Assembly (NCBI GenBank): GCA_031291635.1
Contig: JARLIR010000139.1
Location: 1-45,293, forward strand
DNA: 45,293 nt
Direction: 5' to 3'
Source of the DNA: Rhizomicrobium sp.
Lineage (GTDB): Bacteria > Pseudomonadota > Alphaproteobacteria > Micropepsales > Micropepsaceae
Notes under the pieces: generated by a model
What the model was told of the DNA's origin: nothing
Seen by the model: the letters and a program-made list of their open reading frames with translations, nothing else
The model's database searches: none
Part shown: in pieces, positions 34,141 through 42,194 of the stretch
Position numbering within the stretch: position 1 is the first letter of the stretch
Layout of the letters: each line of letters begins with the position of its first letter
Program-made: the position numbers and the translations under genes

Positions 34141-35037
34141 ATGACCAAACGCCTTTCTCTGACGCTGGGTTCCGTCCTGTTTAATTGGCCGGTCAAGCAA
34201 TGGGTGGACTTTTACGCCCGCATCGCTGATGAGGCGCCGGTAGATCGCGTCTGTCTCGGTGAAGTGGTCTGCTCCAAACGCAAGCCTTTCGTCGATGACG
34301 TCACTTTGGAAGTGGTCGACCGCCTGGAGCGTGGCGGCAAGGAAGTCGTCTACGCGACCCTGGCACTGCCCACGGGTAAACGTGAAATCCGCGATATCGG
34401 CGATATGATTCAGGCCGGGTATCAGATCGAGGCCAATGACATCGCCACCGTGCATTTGCTCAATGGCAAAGCCCACAGCGTCGGCCCCTTTATCAATATC
34501 TACAACGAAGACACGCTGGCGCTGCATTTGAAGCTGGGTGCCACGCGCATCTGCTTGCCGCCGGAGTTGCCCCTCGAATCCATTCGGGCCTTGGCCAAAG
34601 GCAATGAAGCGGTTGAGGTCTTTGCCTTTGGCCGCCCGCCGCTCGCTTTGTCAGCACGGTGTTATTCGGCTCGCTCCAAAGGCACGGCCAAGGATGCCTG
34701 CCAATTCGTCTGCGAAGCCGATCGCGACGGCATGAATGTGGAAACGCTGGATGGCGTGCCGTTCCTGGCTGTCAATGGCACCCAGACTCTCGGCTTTGTC
34801 GTCACCGCTGCAGTGCGCCAGGTCGAGGCTTTGCGCGAGGCCGGTGTCGTATCCTTGCGATTGTCGCCCCAGACTTGCGATATGGTTCGTGTTGCCAGCA
34901 TTTTCCGCGATCTGGCGGATGGCAGCACCACGCCGGAAGAAGCGGGCGAGAGTCTCTCGGTGTTGCACCTGCCGGGGCCTTTGTCGGATGGCTTCCTGCG
35001 CGGTGTGCCCGGCTGCACGGTGGCCGAAGTCGATTAG
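34141..35037 (+). CDS. ubiV: UbiV, U32-family oxygen-independent ubiquinone hydroxylation protein
   Basis: A 298-residue U32-family partner of UbiU. Candidate cluster ligands are a cysteine in VCLGEVVCSK (Cys38 or Cys44) plus Cys174, Cys187 and Cys191 in ARCYSARSKG and DACQFVC; the 13- and 4-residue spacings equal those of E. coli UbiV. ATG at 34141 is preceded by GGAG, while an in-frame GTG at 34126 overlapping ubiU would be an alternative start. The gene ends four bases inside the convergent copper-chaperone gene. With ubiT and ubiU it lets the cell make ubiquinone under low oxygen, which suits the nearby cytochrome bd operon. Confidence 0.94.
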   Translation: MTKRLSLTLGSVLFNWPVKQWVDFYARIADEAPVDRVCLGEVVCSKRKPFVDDVTLEVVDRLERGGKEVVYATLALPTGKREIRDIGDMIQAGYQIEANDIATVHLLNGKAHSVGPFINIYNEDTLALHLKLGATRICLPPELPLESIRALAKGNEAVEVFAFGRPPLALSARCYSARSKGTAKDACQFVCEADRDGMNVETLDGVPFLAVNGTQTLGFVVTAAVRQVEALREAGVVSLRLSPQTCDMVRVASIFRDLADGSTTPEEAGESLSVLHLPGPLSDGFLRGVPGCTVAEVD

Positions 35038-35462
35038 CGCCCCGTTGCAGTCCGCACGGCGAAAATCGCGTTCAGCTGGCTGCCATCGGAGAAGCGTAAG
35101 GTAACGGGAACATTGGCGCCCGGCTTCAGCGCCGCAGCTGGCTCGGTGCACATCAAGTGATAACCGCCGGGCGCGAAGGCCACATGGCCGCCTGCGGGCA
35201 CCTCCACTTGCTCCACTGCCATCATCTGCATCATCCCGCCCATATTGTGAGTCATATGGAGCATCAGCATGCCACAGCCGGGCGATTGGGCACCCGTCAG
35301 AGCGACCGGCCCGCGCCCCGCATTGGTGACGCTGAAATAGCCCGCCGCGGGCAGCTTGCCGGGCAGGGCGCGGAACCACGCATCGCTGACGGTCACGCTC
35401 GCCGCCTCAGCCGCTGTGACCAGGGCTGCTATCGTCAGCAGGGAATACAGAGAAAATCGCAC
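35034..35462 (-). CDS. PCuAC-family periplasmic copper chaperone
   Basis: A 142-residue exported protein with a signal peptide (VRFSLYSLLTIAALVTAAEA) and the PCuAC core: SVTVSDAWFRALPGKLPAAGYFSV, then the copper-binding H/M set in MLHMTHNMGGMMQM and GGYHLMC. PCuAC proteins deliver Cu(I) to the CuA or CuB centres of haem-copper oxidases. The start is GTG at 35462, preceded by GGGGGCGG; a TTG 15 bases further upstream is the alternative. Its stop overlaps the convergent ubiV stop. The link to respiration fits the neighbouring genes, although cytochrome bd itself has no copper. Confidence 0.9.
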   Translation of the reverse strand: MRFSLYSLLTIAALVTAAEAASVTVSDAWFRALPGKLPAAGYFSVTNAGRGPVALTGAQSPGCGMLMLHMTHNMGGMMQMMAVEQVEVPAGGHVAFAPGGYHLMCTEPAAALKPGANVPVTLRFSDGSQLNAIFAVRTATGR

Positions 35463-35761
35463 AATAACCGCCCCCAAATTCGTTCAAGCGCGAGCTAAAC
35501 GGGACCGGCGGTCGCGGTCAAGTTGGCGGGGGAGAGAAAAAAGGTGCGCCTGCCGGCTATGGGGAACCGGGCAGGCGCGATCGGCTCAGAACTCGTCTGG
35601 CGGGGGTGCACTACGGACGAGTATCCGGGGCCAAAACAGTTCGTCTTTCAAACGCAGGACATAATCCGTGATCGACTCTGGGGCGCGATCTTTAGGGGAC
35701 CCAAAACGGAAGCAGGGGGGTACTTCCGTCGTTGGAAAGATCATGCTCAGAGCCTGCCCGA
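35463..35761. other. Intergenic stretch after the copper-chaperone start
   Basis: I see no gene I can support here. The region should hold the promoter of the minus-strand copper-chaperone gene. Several short plus-strand frames exist but lack ribosome sites and family character. Confidence 0.5.
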
Positions 35762-35980
35762 TCATACGTTATCTCCGGCCCTTGATTGACGTTCGAAGCG
35801 GCTGGCTAAATTCAACAGATGTTCACGTCCGATTCCCGACTCTGCGGCAGCGACACGGAGATCGTTGGCGACCGCGGCCAGTCTGTTGCGGATGGCTTCT
35901 GATTTGAGCTGCGCTTCGCCCATCAGAGACAGGGCTGTTACCCGCTCCGCTGCTTGCCGCTCTGTGTATTTGTTGCCCAT
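35762..35980 (-). CDS. Small hypothetical protein, probably helical
   Basis: A 72-residue frame starting MGNKYTERQAAERVTALSL and ending RFERQSRAGDNV. Composition is charged and alanine-rich with heptad-like spacing, suggesting helices, and there is no signal peptide or membrane segment. No good ribosome site precedes the ATG at 35980; the frame is open further upstream to 36067 but those residues look random. I do not recognise a family. Codon usage resembles the neighbouring real genes, which is the main reason to keep it. Confidence 0.45.
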   Translation of the reverse strand: MGNKYTERQAAERVTALSLMGEAQLKSEAIRNRLAAVANDLRVAAAESGIGREHLLNLASRFERQSRAGDNV

Positions 35981-36176
35981 CTGCGAGTACTGCCTACGTT
36001 CGTCTGTGAAGCAAACATGCGATTTTTTTTCCGTGCTTGTTAGTCGGGACTTTCCCTGATGTCGCATGCGTCAACGTTTCCGCATGCGCATTTCTCCGTA
36101 TGCAGAGATGCGTATGCGCACATGACGCCGCAATTTCGGGAGTCTTTGGGAAGCGTGATTTACGGGCGCACGTTAT
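35981..36176. repeat. Intergenic region with four GCATGC-like palindromes
   Basis: CGCATGCG occurs at 36063-36070 and 36081-36088, and near copies CGTATGCA and CGTATGCG at about 36097 and 36111, spaced 14-18 bases apart. No gene lies here. The stretch is between the receiver gene's 3' end and a small gene's start, so a regulatory role for the small gene is possible. Confidence 0.4.
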
Positions 36177-36530
36177 CTATGCGCAGCCTTTACGTGTTTT
36201 TTCGATCCACGAGACGAGCTGCTCTTCCGGAACGGGTTTGTGCAGCAGCGTGACGCCGATGCGCAGGGCGCGCGGTTCCAGCGAGGGATCACTGCGCCCG
36301 GTCATCATCAAGGCGGGAGTGGTGTCACCCCTCGCACGCAGATGTTCGAGCAGATCGAGGCCCGTCATACCGGGCATGTGTTGGTCGACCAAAAGGCAAT
36401 GAGGTTTGGCGTCGTCGTCGTTCAGAAAGTGCTCCGCCGAAGGGTGCTCGCGAACTTCATAGCCGTACGACTCGAGCAGGGCACGTGTGGAGTCCCGCAC
36501 CGCGTCGTCGTCATCAATAATGTTGACCAT
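36177..36530 (-). CDS. Single-domain response regulator (receiver only)
   Basis: A 117-residue CheY-like receiver with no output domain. The acidic pocket is MVNIIDDDDAVRDS, the phosphoacceptor is probably Asp49 in LLVDQHMPGMTG, and ALMMTGRS and LHKPVPEEQL carry the conserved Thr and Lys. I chose the ATG at 36530 because receivers start this close to the acidic cluster. It resembles FixJ-type receivers and lies 110 bases downstream of the FixJ-like gene on the same strand, so it may be an extra phosphate sink or a partner of the FixL-like kinase. Confidence 0.9.
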   Translation of the reverse strand: MVNIIDDDDAVRDSTRALLESYGYEVREHPSAEHFLNDDDAKPHCLLVDQHMPGMTGLDLLEHLRARGDTTPALMMTGRSDPSLEPRALRIGVTLLHKPVPEEQLVSWIEKTRKGCA

Positions 36531-36639
36531 TGTCGCCACGCGGAGTCCCAAAAAACGCATTACTTCGGTCGTTTATGTACTCTGCTGGGGCGTATGGCGA
36601 AATACGGAGTAGTGCTTAAGCTCCTGCGTCTTATGGGAC

Positions 36640-37242
36640 TTACGACGGAATCGCGAGTGCTTTGCGGACCAGATCGGCCAGGTTGCCGGCGTCCATCTTT
36701 TCCATCACCCGGGCGCGATGAATTTCCACCGTCCGGGGTGAAATGGACAGTTCGTGCGCGATCACCTTATTGGCCTTTCCGGATACGATCAGATCCAGAA
36801 CCTGGCGCTCCCGCTCCGTCAACAAAGCCACTTTGGAGGCGGCGCTGCGGGCTTCCTTGGCCTGGTCACCGGCGGAAGTGGCGCGGTCCAAGGCCCGGCG
36901 GACACTGCCCAGCAGGATGGGTTCGTCAAATGGCTTCTCGAGGAAATCCACCGCGCCAGCCTTCATGGCTCCCACCGCGATCGGAATGTCGGCGTGGCCT
37001 GTCATGACAATGAGTTGCAGTGGCGAATGACGGGCGACGAGGGCTTTCTGCAGCGCAATGCCATCCATCTCGGGCATTTGGACATCGACGATCAGGCAAC
37101 CCACCGAATCGGACGCGTCGCTCGCCAGGAACGAGGTCGCCGATTCGAAGGCCTTGGCGTCATAACCAGACGCCTGCAGCAGCATCGAAAGCGAATCGCG
37201 AATGTCAGCATCATCATCGACGACAAAAACAGATTCGGGCAT
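36640..37242 (-). CDS. fixJ: FixJ-like response regulator
   Basis: A 200-residue two-domain regulator. The receiver begins MPESVFVVDDDADIRDSL, has the phosphoacceptor Asp53 in LIVDVQMPEMDG, and VMTGHADIPIAVGAMKAGAVDF is the FixJ-type alpha4-beta5 region. A LuxR-type helix-turn-helix follows at about residues 135-195 (LTERERQVLDLIVSGKANK, SPRTVEIHRARVMEKM). FixJ-type proteins activate low-oxygen genes such as fixK when phosphorylated. It starts four bases after the kinase stop on the same strand, so the pair is an operon. The gene name is by homology; its target genes are not known, and no fixK is in the window. Confidence 0.88.
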   Translation of the reverse strand: MPESVFVVDDDADIRDSLSMLLQASGYDAKAFESATSFLASDASDSVGCLIVDVQMPEMDGIALQKALVARHSPLQLIVMTGHADIPIAVGAMKAGAVDFLEKPFDEPILLGSVRRALDRATSAGDQAKEARSAASKVALLTERERQVLDLIVSGKANKVIAHELSISPRTVEIHRARVMEKMDAGNLADLVRKALAIPS

Positions 37243-37246
37243 GTGA

Positions 37247-38764
37247 TTATTCCATGGTGGGTGCCGCGGTCGGCAACGTGAATTGGAACACTGAGCCGCC
37301 GCCTTGATTGGGTGAACAGGAAAGGATGCCCCCATGCGACTCAACGAGGGCGCGACTGATGGCTAGTCCTATTCCCATTCCACCCGCCTTGGTAGTCACA
37401 AATGGGCGGAAAAGCTGGTTTGAGACATATTCAGAGATGCCGGTACCGGTATCGGTAACGCGAACGATAATCACACTCTCATCGTCGCCAAGGGTGGTCG
37501 TGAGGGTCAGTTTGCCCTGCTCACGATCGGCCATAGCTTCGGCCCCATTGCGCAAAAGATTCACCAGCACCTGCTGAATTTGGACCCGGTCGATCATGAC
37601 AGGGGGAAGGTCTCGGGCAAATTCCAACTCTTGCTGAAAATCGCTGGATTTGACCCCGATCAAACCCAACACAACGGCGTCCTCGGCCACCGCATTGATA
37701 TCTTCCAGCGTCCTTTTGCTGTCGCGCTTTTCGACGAAATCGCGCAAGCCCCGGATGATTTTTCCCGCCCTGATCGCTTGGTCGCCCGCCTTGTTGAGGG
37801 TCTCAAGGGCTTTTTGCGCGTCCCCGTTCAGGCTGATTAACCGCTTGGCGAGGTTGGTATAATTCAGTATGGCAGCGAGTGGTTGATTGAGCTCATGGGC
37901 GATCGCCGCCGACAGATGGCCCATTTCGCTAAGCCGCGCCACATGATGGAGCTCGCTGGAGAGCTGATGGAGCCGCGCCTCGCTTTGCTTGTGCTCGGTG
38001 ATGTCCCGCACGGTTTTCGAGGCGCCAATCACGCGGCCATTATCGTTGCAGATAGGCGAGATGGTCACCGAGACATCGACCAATGTGCCGTCTTTCTTGA
38101 GACGGACAGTTTCATAATGCTCGACCTTGATCCCACGGGTGAGTTTTTCGAGAATTTCCTCTTCTTCGTGGATGCGGTCGGCCGGAAAGAGCTGCCGGAC
38201 CGACGTGCCGATCATCTCGGCGGCGCGGTAGCCAAACAGGTTTTCCGCGGCGTGGTTCCAGCTGGTGATTTTGCCGTCCAGCGTTTTGCTGATGATGGCG
38301 TCGTTGGACGAGTCGACGATGGCCGCCAGAAACGCACGTTCTTCTGCGTGCATAGCGCGTTCATGTTGCAGGTCCGTGAGGTCCTGAATAACGGCGTAAA
38401 ACATCGGCTTGCCGAGATGGACGCCTTCGCCCACCGAGAGAAAGATGGGAAAGACCGAGCCGTCTTTGCGCTGCGCGGTGAGTTCGCGGCCGCTGCCCTT
38501 CGTGGATGCCTCGCCGGTGCTCTGGAAGGTAGCGAGAAAGGCTTTATATTGTTCACGGAAAGGCGGGGCGAGCAGCACATAGAGACCTTGCCCCACCACG
38601 TCCGCGCTGCGGTAATGGAACAGTGCTTCGCAAGTCTCATTAAAAACGCGAATGAGCCCCTGGTCGTCGAGGATGACCACGCCATTGACCGATGCGGCCA
38701 CCACCGTCTCGAAAAGCGAGGCGTCCCACGACGCTGCAGTGAGTCGGGCTGGGGGGCTGATCAT
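37247..38764 (-). CDS. FixL-like PAS-PAS histidine kinase without the usual haem histidine
   Basis: A 505-residue soluble kinase. Two PAS domains (about residues 15-135 and 145-260) are followed by a HisKA domain with His290 in SAAIAHELNQPLA and an HATPase domain (QVLVNLLRNGAEAM, VTDTGTGISE, GMGIGLAISRALVESHGG). The layout, PAS spacing and FixJ partner match FixL. In FixL the haem-binding His lies in a YRxxHDxYI-type segment; here the aligned segment is FREQYKAFL, with Tyr73 in its place, although the following Arg-rich strand (GSGRELTAQRKDG) is kept. The second PAS has no good candidate either. It may therefore sense something other than O2. No membrane segment is seen, and no strong ribosome site precedes the ATG. 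Confidence 0.88.
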   Translation of the reverse strand: MISPPARLTAASWDASLFETVVAASVNGVVILDDQGLIRVFNETCEALFHYRSADVVGQGLYVLLAPPFREQYKAFLATFQSTGEASTKGSGRELTAQRKDGSVFPIFLSVGEGVHLGKPMFYAVIQDLTDLQHERAMHAEERAFLAAIVDSSNDAIISKTLDGKITSWNHAAENLFGYRAAEMIGTSVRQLFPADRIHEEEEILEKLTRGIKVEHYETVRLKKDGTLVDVSVTISPICNDNGRVIGASKTVRDITEHKQSEARLHQLSSELHHVARLSEMGHLSAAIAHELNQPLAAILNYTNLAKRLISLNGDAQKALETLNKAGDQAIRAGKIIRGLRDFVEKRDSKRTLEDINAVAEDAVVLGLIGVKSSDFQQELEFARDLPPVMIDRVQIQQVLVNLLRNGAEAMADREQGKLTLTTTLGDDESVIIVRVTDTGTGISEYVSNQLFRPFVTTKAGGMGIGLAISRALVESHGGILSCSPNQGGGSVFQFTLPTAAPTME

Positions 38765-39200
38765 GTGTTTTGAAACTTGATTGCATTATGATATTAGCGC
38801 AATGCCGAGCTGACGCCAACTCTAGCGTGTGGCAAAAATACCAAGATCGGCGCTCTGGTTTACAGTCAAACTTGCGTTTCCATATCGACTAAAGTCGGCA
38901 ATGCATATCCGAGTGCAGTGTTAGGTTGTCGAACGTGGTGCCCACTTGCGTAGCGGCATGTTGTCTCTTCAATACAAAACAGCTGCACTTTGTCTTAGAA
39001 CAATGAGAGTCTTCCGCCGTGACTTTGACGTGGGTCAATCACCGCCTGGGGGCAGTCCAAAAAAATAATCGTGCGGAGCATCGCTCCGGGACCACTCCTG
39101 ACAAGACGGCGTTGCCGGGCCTTGCCATCGTCATCACCACTGCCGTGTCTTTGGCAGGAACAGAGTTCGGCCAGAACGCGCAATACTGGAATCGCGGCCT
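38765..39200. promoter_or_regulatory. Divergent promoter region between fixLJ-like and cyd operons
   Basis: This 436-base region separates divergent operons and holds no gene I can support. Its key element is the perfect FNR/FixK-type box at 39025-39038. A weak, imperfect TTGAT-like half lies near 38778, close to the kinase start, and is not convincing. Confidence 0.7.
39025..39038. promoter_or_regulatory. FNR/FixK-type box upstream of cydPABX
   Basis: TTGACGTGGGTCAA is a perfect TTGAC-N4-GTCAA dyad, the site bound by FNR and FixK regulators. If it acts as a class II activator site at about -41.5, transcription would start near 39073, and the AT-rich AAAAATAATC around 39062-39070 would lie in the -10 area. 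This predicts induction of cytochrome bd at low oxygen. Confidence 0.75.
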
Positions 39201-39359
39201 ATGAAACGTGCAATATTGTGGAAGGACATCGTCGCGGTCTTGGCGATGAAGCTTGTCCTTTTGCTGTGCCTGTATTTTGCGTTCTTTAGCCCCTCCCACC
39301 GCATCGTTGCCAATACGGCGACGGTGACGGATCGCCTGTTCGGCACCGACCATCGTTAG
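39201..39359 (+). CDS. cydP: CydP-like small cytochrome bd-associated membrane protein
   Basis: A 52-residue frame starting MKRAILWKDIVAVLAMKLV with one hydrophobic segment (about residues 10-30, LLLCLYFAFF) and a tail with SPSHRI and TDRLFG. This matches the short pattern of CydP, a putative small subunit encoded next to cydA in many proteobacteria: a basic start, one transmembrane helix, then a PxH-type segment. It ends nine bases before cydA and shares its promoter. The assignment rests on pattern and position, as the protein is too short for strong homology. Confidence 0.7.
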   Translation: MKRAILWKDIVAVLAMKLVLLLCLYFAFFSPSHRIVANTATVTDRLFGTDHR

Positions 39360-39368
39360 GATGAGACC

Positions 39369-40919
39369 ATGGATATCGTCGACCTTTCCCGGCTGCAATT
39401 TGCGGTAACAGCCCTCTACCACTTCCTCTTTGTGCCGTTGACTTTGGGTCTATCGATCCTGCTGGGCATCATGGAGACGGTCTATGTGATGACCGGCAAA
39501 ACGATCTGGCGCGACCTGGTGAAGTTCTGGGGCACACTGTTCGGCATCAACTTTGCCATGGGCGTCGCCACCGGCATCACCATGGAATTCCAGTTCGGCA
39601 CCAACTGGGCCTACTACTCTCATTATGTCGGTGACGTCTTCGGAGCGCCGCTCGCCATCGAAGGCATGATGGCCTTCTTCCTCGAAGCCACCATGGTGGG
39701 GCTGTTCTTCTTCGGCTGGAACCGGATGAGCAAGCTCTCCCATCTCGGCGTCACGTGGGCGCTGGCGCTGGCCACCAACTTGTCGGCCTTGTGGATCCTG
39801 ATCGCCAACGGCTGGATGCAATACCCGGCTGGCTCCTACTTCAATGCCGACACCATGCGCATGGAAGTGTCGAATTTCATGGAAGTGCTGTTCAACCCGG
39901 TGGCACAAGCCAAATTCGTCCACACGGTCAGCGCTGGTTATGTCGTGGGTTCGATCTTCGTTCTCTCCATCAGCGCGCTGTACCTCTTGCGCGGCAAGCA
40001 CGTTGAGCTCGCCAAGCGCTCGATGACGGTCGCCGCGGCTTTCGGTCTGGCTTCGGCGCTCAGCGTCGTCGTTCTCGGTGACGAGTCGGGCTATACCGCC
40101 GGCTTGAACCAGAAGATGAAGATCGCGGCCGTGGAAGCGATGTGGGACACCGAGCCTGCTCCGGCGTCGTTCACGGTCTTCGGCATTCCCGATATGAAGA
40201 GCCACACCACCAAGATGGAGGTGAAGGTTCCTTATGTGTTGGGCCTCATCGCCACGCGTTCCTCCGATACCGAAGTGCCGGGCATCAACAACCTCGTCAA
40301 TCTCGCCAAGGTCCGCATCAAGAATGGCATCGTTGCTTATGATGCGCTGGCCAAACTCAAGAAGGATCGCGGCAACACGGCTCTGCGCACGACGCTCAAA
40401 GCGCATGTCGCCGATCTCGGTTACGCGCTGCTGCTCAAGCGCTTCCGCCCCGATGTGCAGAATGCGACGCCAGCCGAAATCGACGCCGCTGCCACTTCCA
40501 CCATTCCGAACGTGCCGGCCCTGTTCTGGTCATTCCGTTTCATGGTGGCGCTCGGCTTCTTCTTCATTGGTCTCTTTGGCTTGGCCTTCTATCTCTCCGC
40601 CAAGCGCCGCCTGGACAGCAGCAAGCTGTTTTTGCGCATCTGTCTGTGGAGTCTGCCGCTGCCCTGGCTCGCGGCCGAACTCGGCTGGGTCGTGGCGGAA
40701 TATGGCCGTCAGCCCTGGATCATCGAAGGGGTTCTGCCGACCGCGCTGGGCGTTTCCGGTACGGTGGCAGGCAATGTGCTCTTCAGCCTGATCGGCTTTG
40801 CAGTGTTTTATTCGAGCCTGCTCGTCGCCGACATCTACCTTCTCACCAAATACATCAATCTGGGTCCGGATGAAGTCCTCGGTCATAAGACCGAAGACTC
40901 CATTATAGCGGCGGAGTAA
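39369..40919 (+). CDS. cydA: Cytochrome bd ubiquinol oxidase subunit I
   Basis: A 516-residue membrane subunit that oxidises ubiquinol and reduces O2 with high affinity. Haem ligands are visible: His18 in ALYHFLFVPLTLG, the His in FVHTVSAGYVVG and the Met in FRFMVALGF. The proton-channel glutamates lie in AIEGMMAFFLEATMVG. ELGWVVAEYGRQPW is the conserved quinol-side segment. The Q-loop region (about residues 240-385) is of the long E. coli-like type. AGGATGAGACC precedes the ATG. It is the first large gene of cydP-cydA-cydB-cydX, driven from the FNR/FixK-box promoter. Confidence 0.98.
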   Translation: MDIVDLSRLQFAVTALYHFLFVPLTLGLSILLGIMETVYVMTGKTIWRDLVKFWGTLFGINFAMGVATGITMEFQFGTNWAYYSHYVGDVFGAPLAIEGMMAFFLEATMVGLFFFGWNRMSKLSHLGVTWALALATNLSALWILIANGWMQYPAGSYFNADTMRMEVSNFMEVLFNPVAQAKFVHTVSAGYVVGSIFVLSISALYLLRGKHVELAKRSMTVAAAFGLASALSVVVLGDESGYTAGLNQKMKIAAVEAMWDTEPAPASFTVFGIPDMKSHTTKMEVKVPYVLGLIATRSSDTEVPGINNLVNLAKVRIKNGIVAYDALAKLKKDRGNTALRTTLKAHVADLGYALLLKRFRPDVQNATPAEIDAAATSTIPNVPALFWSFRFMVALGFFFIGLFGLAFYLSAKRRLDSSKLFLRICLWSLPLPWLAAELGWVVAEYGRQPWIIEGVLPTALGVSGTVAGNVLFSLIGFAVFYSSLLVADIYLLTKYINLGPDEVLGHKTEDSIIAAE

Positions 40920-40923
40920 GACC

Positions 40924-42051
40924 ATGGATTATGAAATCCTGCGACTCATCTGGTGGGCGCTGCTGGGCGTTCTGCTCATCGGTCTCGCCATCTTTGACGG
41001 CTTCGATTACGGCACCGCGATTTTGCTTCCCTTCGTGGGTCGCAATGACATCGAGCGGCGTCAGGTCATCAACTCGATTGGCCCGGTCTGGGAAGGCAAT
41101 CAGGTCTGGCTGATCCTCGGTGGCGGCGCCATCTTCGCAGCCTTTCCGCCGCTTTATGCCGCCGCCTTTTCCGGCTTCTATCTCGCCATGTTCCTGGTGC
41201 TGGCCTCGCTGATCTTGCGGCCGGTGGGCTTCAAATTCCGCTCCAAATTCACCGGCACCGGTTTTCGCACGATGTGGGACTATTTCCTCTTCATCGGCGG
41301 CTTCGTCCCGGCGCTGATCTTTGGCGTGGCCTTCGGCAATCTCTTTGTTGGCGTGCCCTACGGCTTCGACAGCGACCTGCGCTTTCATGAAGAAATCACA
41401 CTGTTCTCGCTGCTCAATCCCTTCGCAGTCTTGGCAGGGCTGGTCTCGGTTGCCATGCTGACGCTGCACGGCGCCACTTGGATCTCCTACAAAGTCGATG
41501 GCATCGCGGGCGCCCGTGCCAAAGCGGTCATTCCCTATGCCGCCTTGGTCTTCTTCGTGCTCTTCACCGTAGCGGGTTACTGGGTGCTGCATTTGGACGG
41601 CTATCGCATCACCAGCCTGATCGACACCAACGGTCCGTCCAACCCGACCCTGAAGACGGTGGCGCGGGTGACGGGCGGCTGGTGGGCCAATTACGGCGCC
41701 CATCCCTTGTTCTGGCTGGCCCCCTTGATCGCCTATCTCGGCGCCTTCCTGGCGGTGGTGACACGCAAATGGCCGCTGGCCGCGTGGGTGTCGTCGGCTT
41801 TGGTGCCGCTCGGCGTTATCGCCACGGCGGGGCTTTCGCTGTTTCCCTTCTTCCTGCCGTCTTCCAGCCATCCCGATCAAAGCCTGACCTTGTGGGACGC
41901 GTCGTCTTCCAAGCTGACGCTCGGAATCATGCTGGGTGTCACGGTTATCTTCCTGCCGATCATCCTGACCTATACCGGTTGGGCCTATAAGGTGATGGCG
42001 GGCAAGGTCACGGCGGCAGGTATCGAATCCGATAGTCACGGCAATTATTGA
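40924..42051 (+). CDS. cydB: Cytochrome bd ubiquinol oxidase subunit II
   Basis: A 375-residue inner-membrane subunit. It starts with the usual LIWWALLGVLLIGLAIFDGFD segment in which the Asp and Gly residues are conserved, followed by GPVWEGNQVWLI and FRSK. About eight to nine hydrophobic helices follow, ending in a short polar tail. GGAG lies just upstream, inside the last codons of cydA, and only four bases separate the genes. CydB is the structural partner of CydA in the low-oxygen oxidase. Confidence 0.98.
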   Translation: MDYEILRLIWWALLGVLLIGLAIFDGFDYGTAILLPFVGRNDIERRQVINSIGPVWEGNQVWLILGGGAIFAAFPPLYAAAFSGFYLAMFLVLASLILRPVGFKFRSKFTGTGFRTMWDYFLFIGGFVPALIFGVAFGNLFVGVPYGFDSDLRFHEEITLFSLLNPFAVLAGLVSVAMLTLHGATWISYKVDGIAGARAKAVIPYAALVFFVLFTVAGYWVLHLDGYRITSLIDTNGPSNPTLKTVARVTGGWWANYGAHPLFWLAPLIAYLGAFLAVVTRKWPLAAWVSSALVPLGVIATAGLSLFPFFLPSSSHPDQSLTLWDASSSKLTLGIMLGVTVIFLPIILTYTGWAYKVMAGKVTAAGIESDSHGNY

Positions 42052-42060
42052 GGTCTCACC

Positions 42061-42156
42061 ATGTGGTATTTTTCTTGGGTACTGGGTCTTGGCTTTGCAG
42101 TCCTCTTGGCGGTCTTGAACGCCATGTGGCTTGAGCACGAGATCGGCGGCAAATAG
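42061..42156 (+). CDS. cydX: Cytochrome bd small subunit CydX
   Basis: A 31-residue frame starting MWYFSWVLGLGFAVLLAVLN and ending WLEHEIGGK. The MWYFxWxLG start, single transmembrane helix and LEHE-type tail are the CydX signature. GAGG precedes the ATG, which lies nine bases after the cydB stop. CydX stabilises the haems of the CydAB oxidase. Confidence 0.93.
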   Translation: MWYFSWVLGLGFAVLLAVLNAMWLEHEIGGK

Positions 42157-42194
42157 GGCGCAGCCCCGGGCCGCATTGCAATAATGTGGCGATG

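Noticed and set aside
37247-38764. Calling the kinase a standard haem oxygen sensor FixL
   Set aside because: The histidine that binds haem in FixL is replaced by Tyr73, so the name and function are not supported as such.
38778-38795. Second FNR-type box near the FixL-like start
   Set aside because: Only a TTGAT half is present; the partner half reads TTATG instead of ATCAA.
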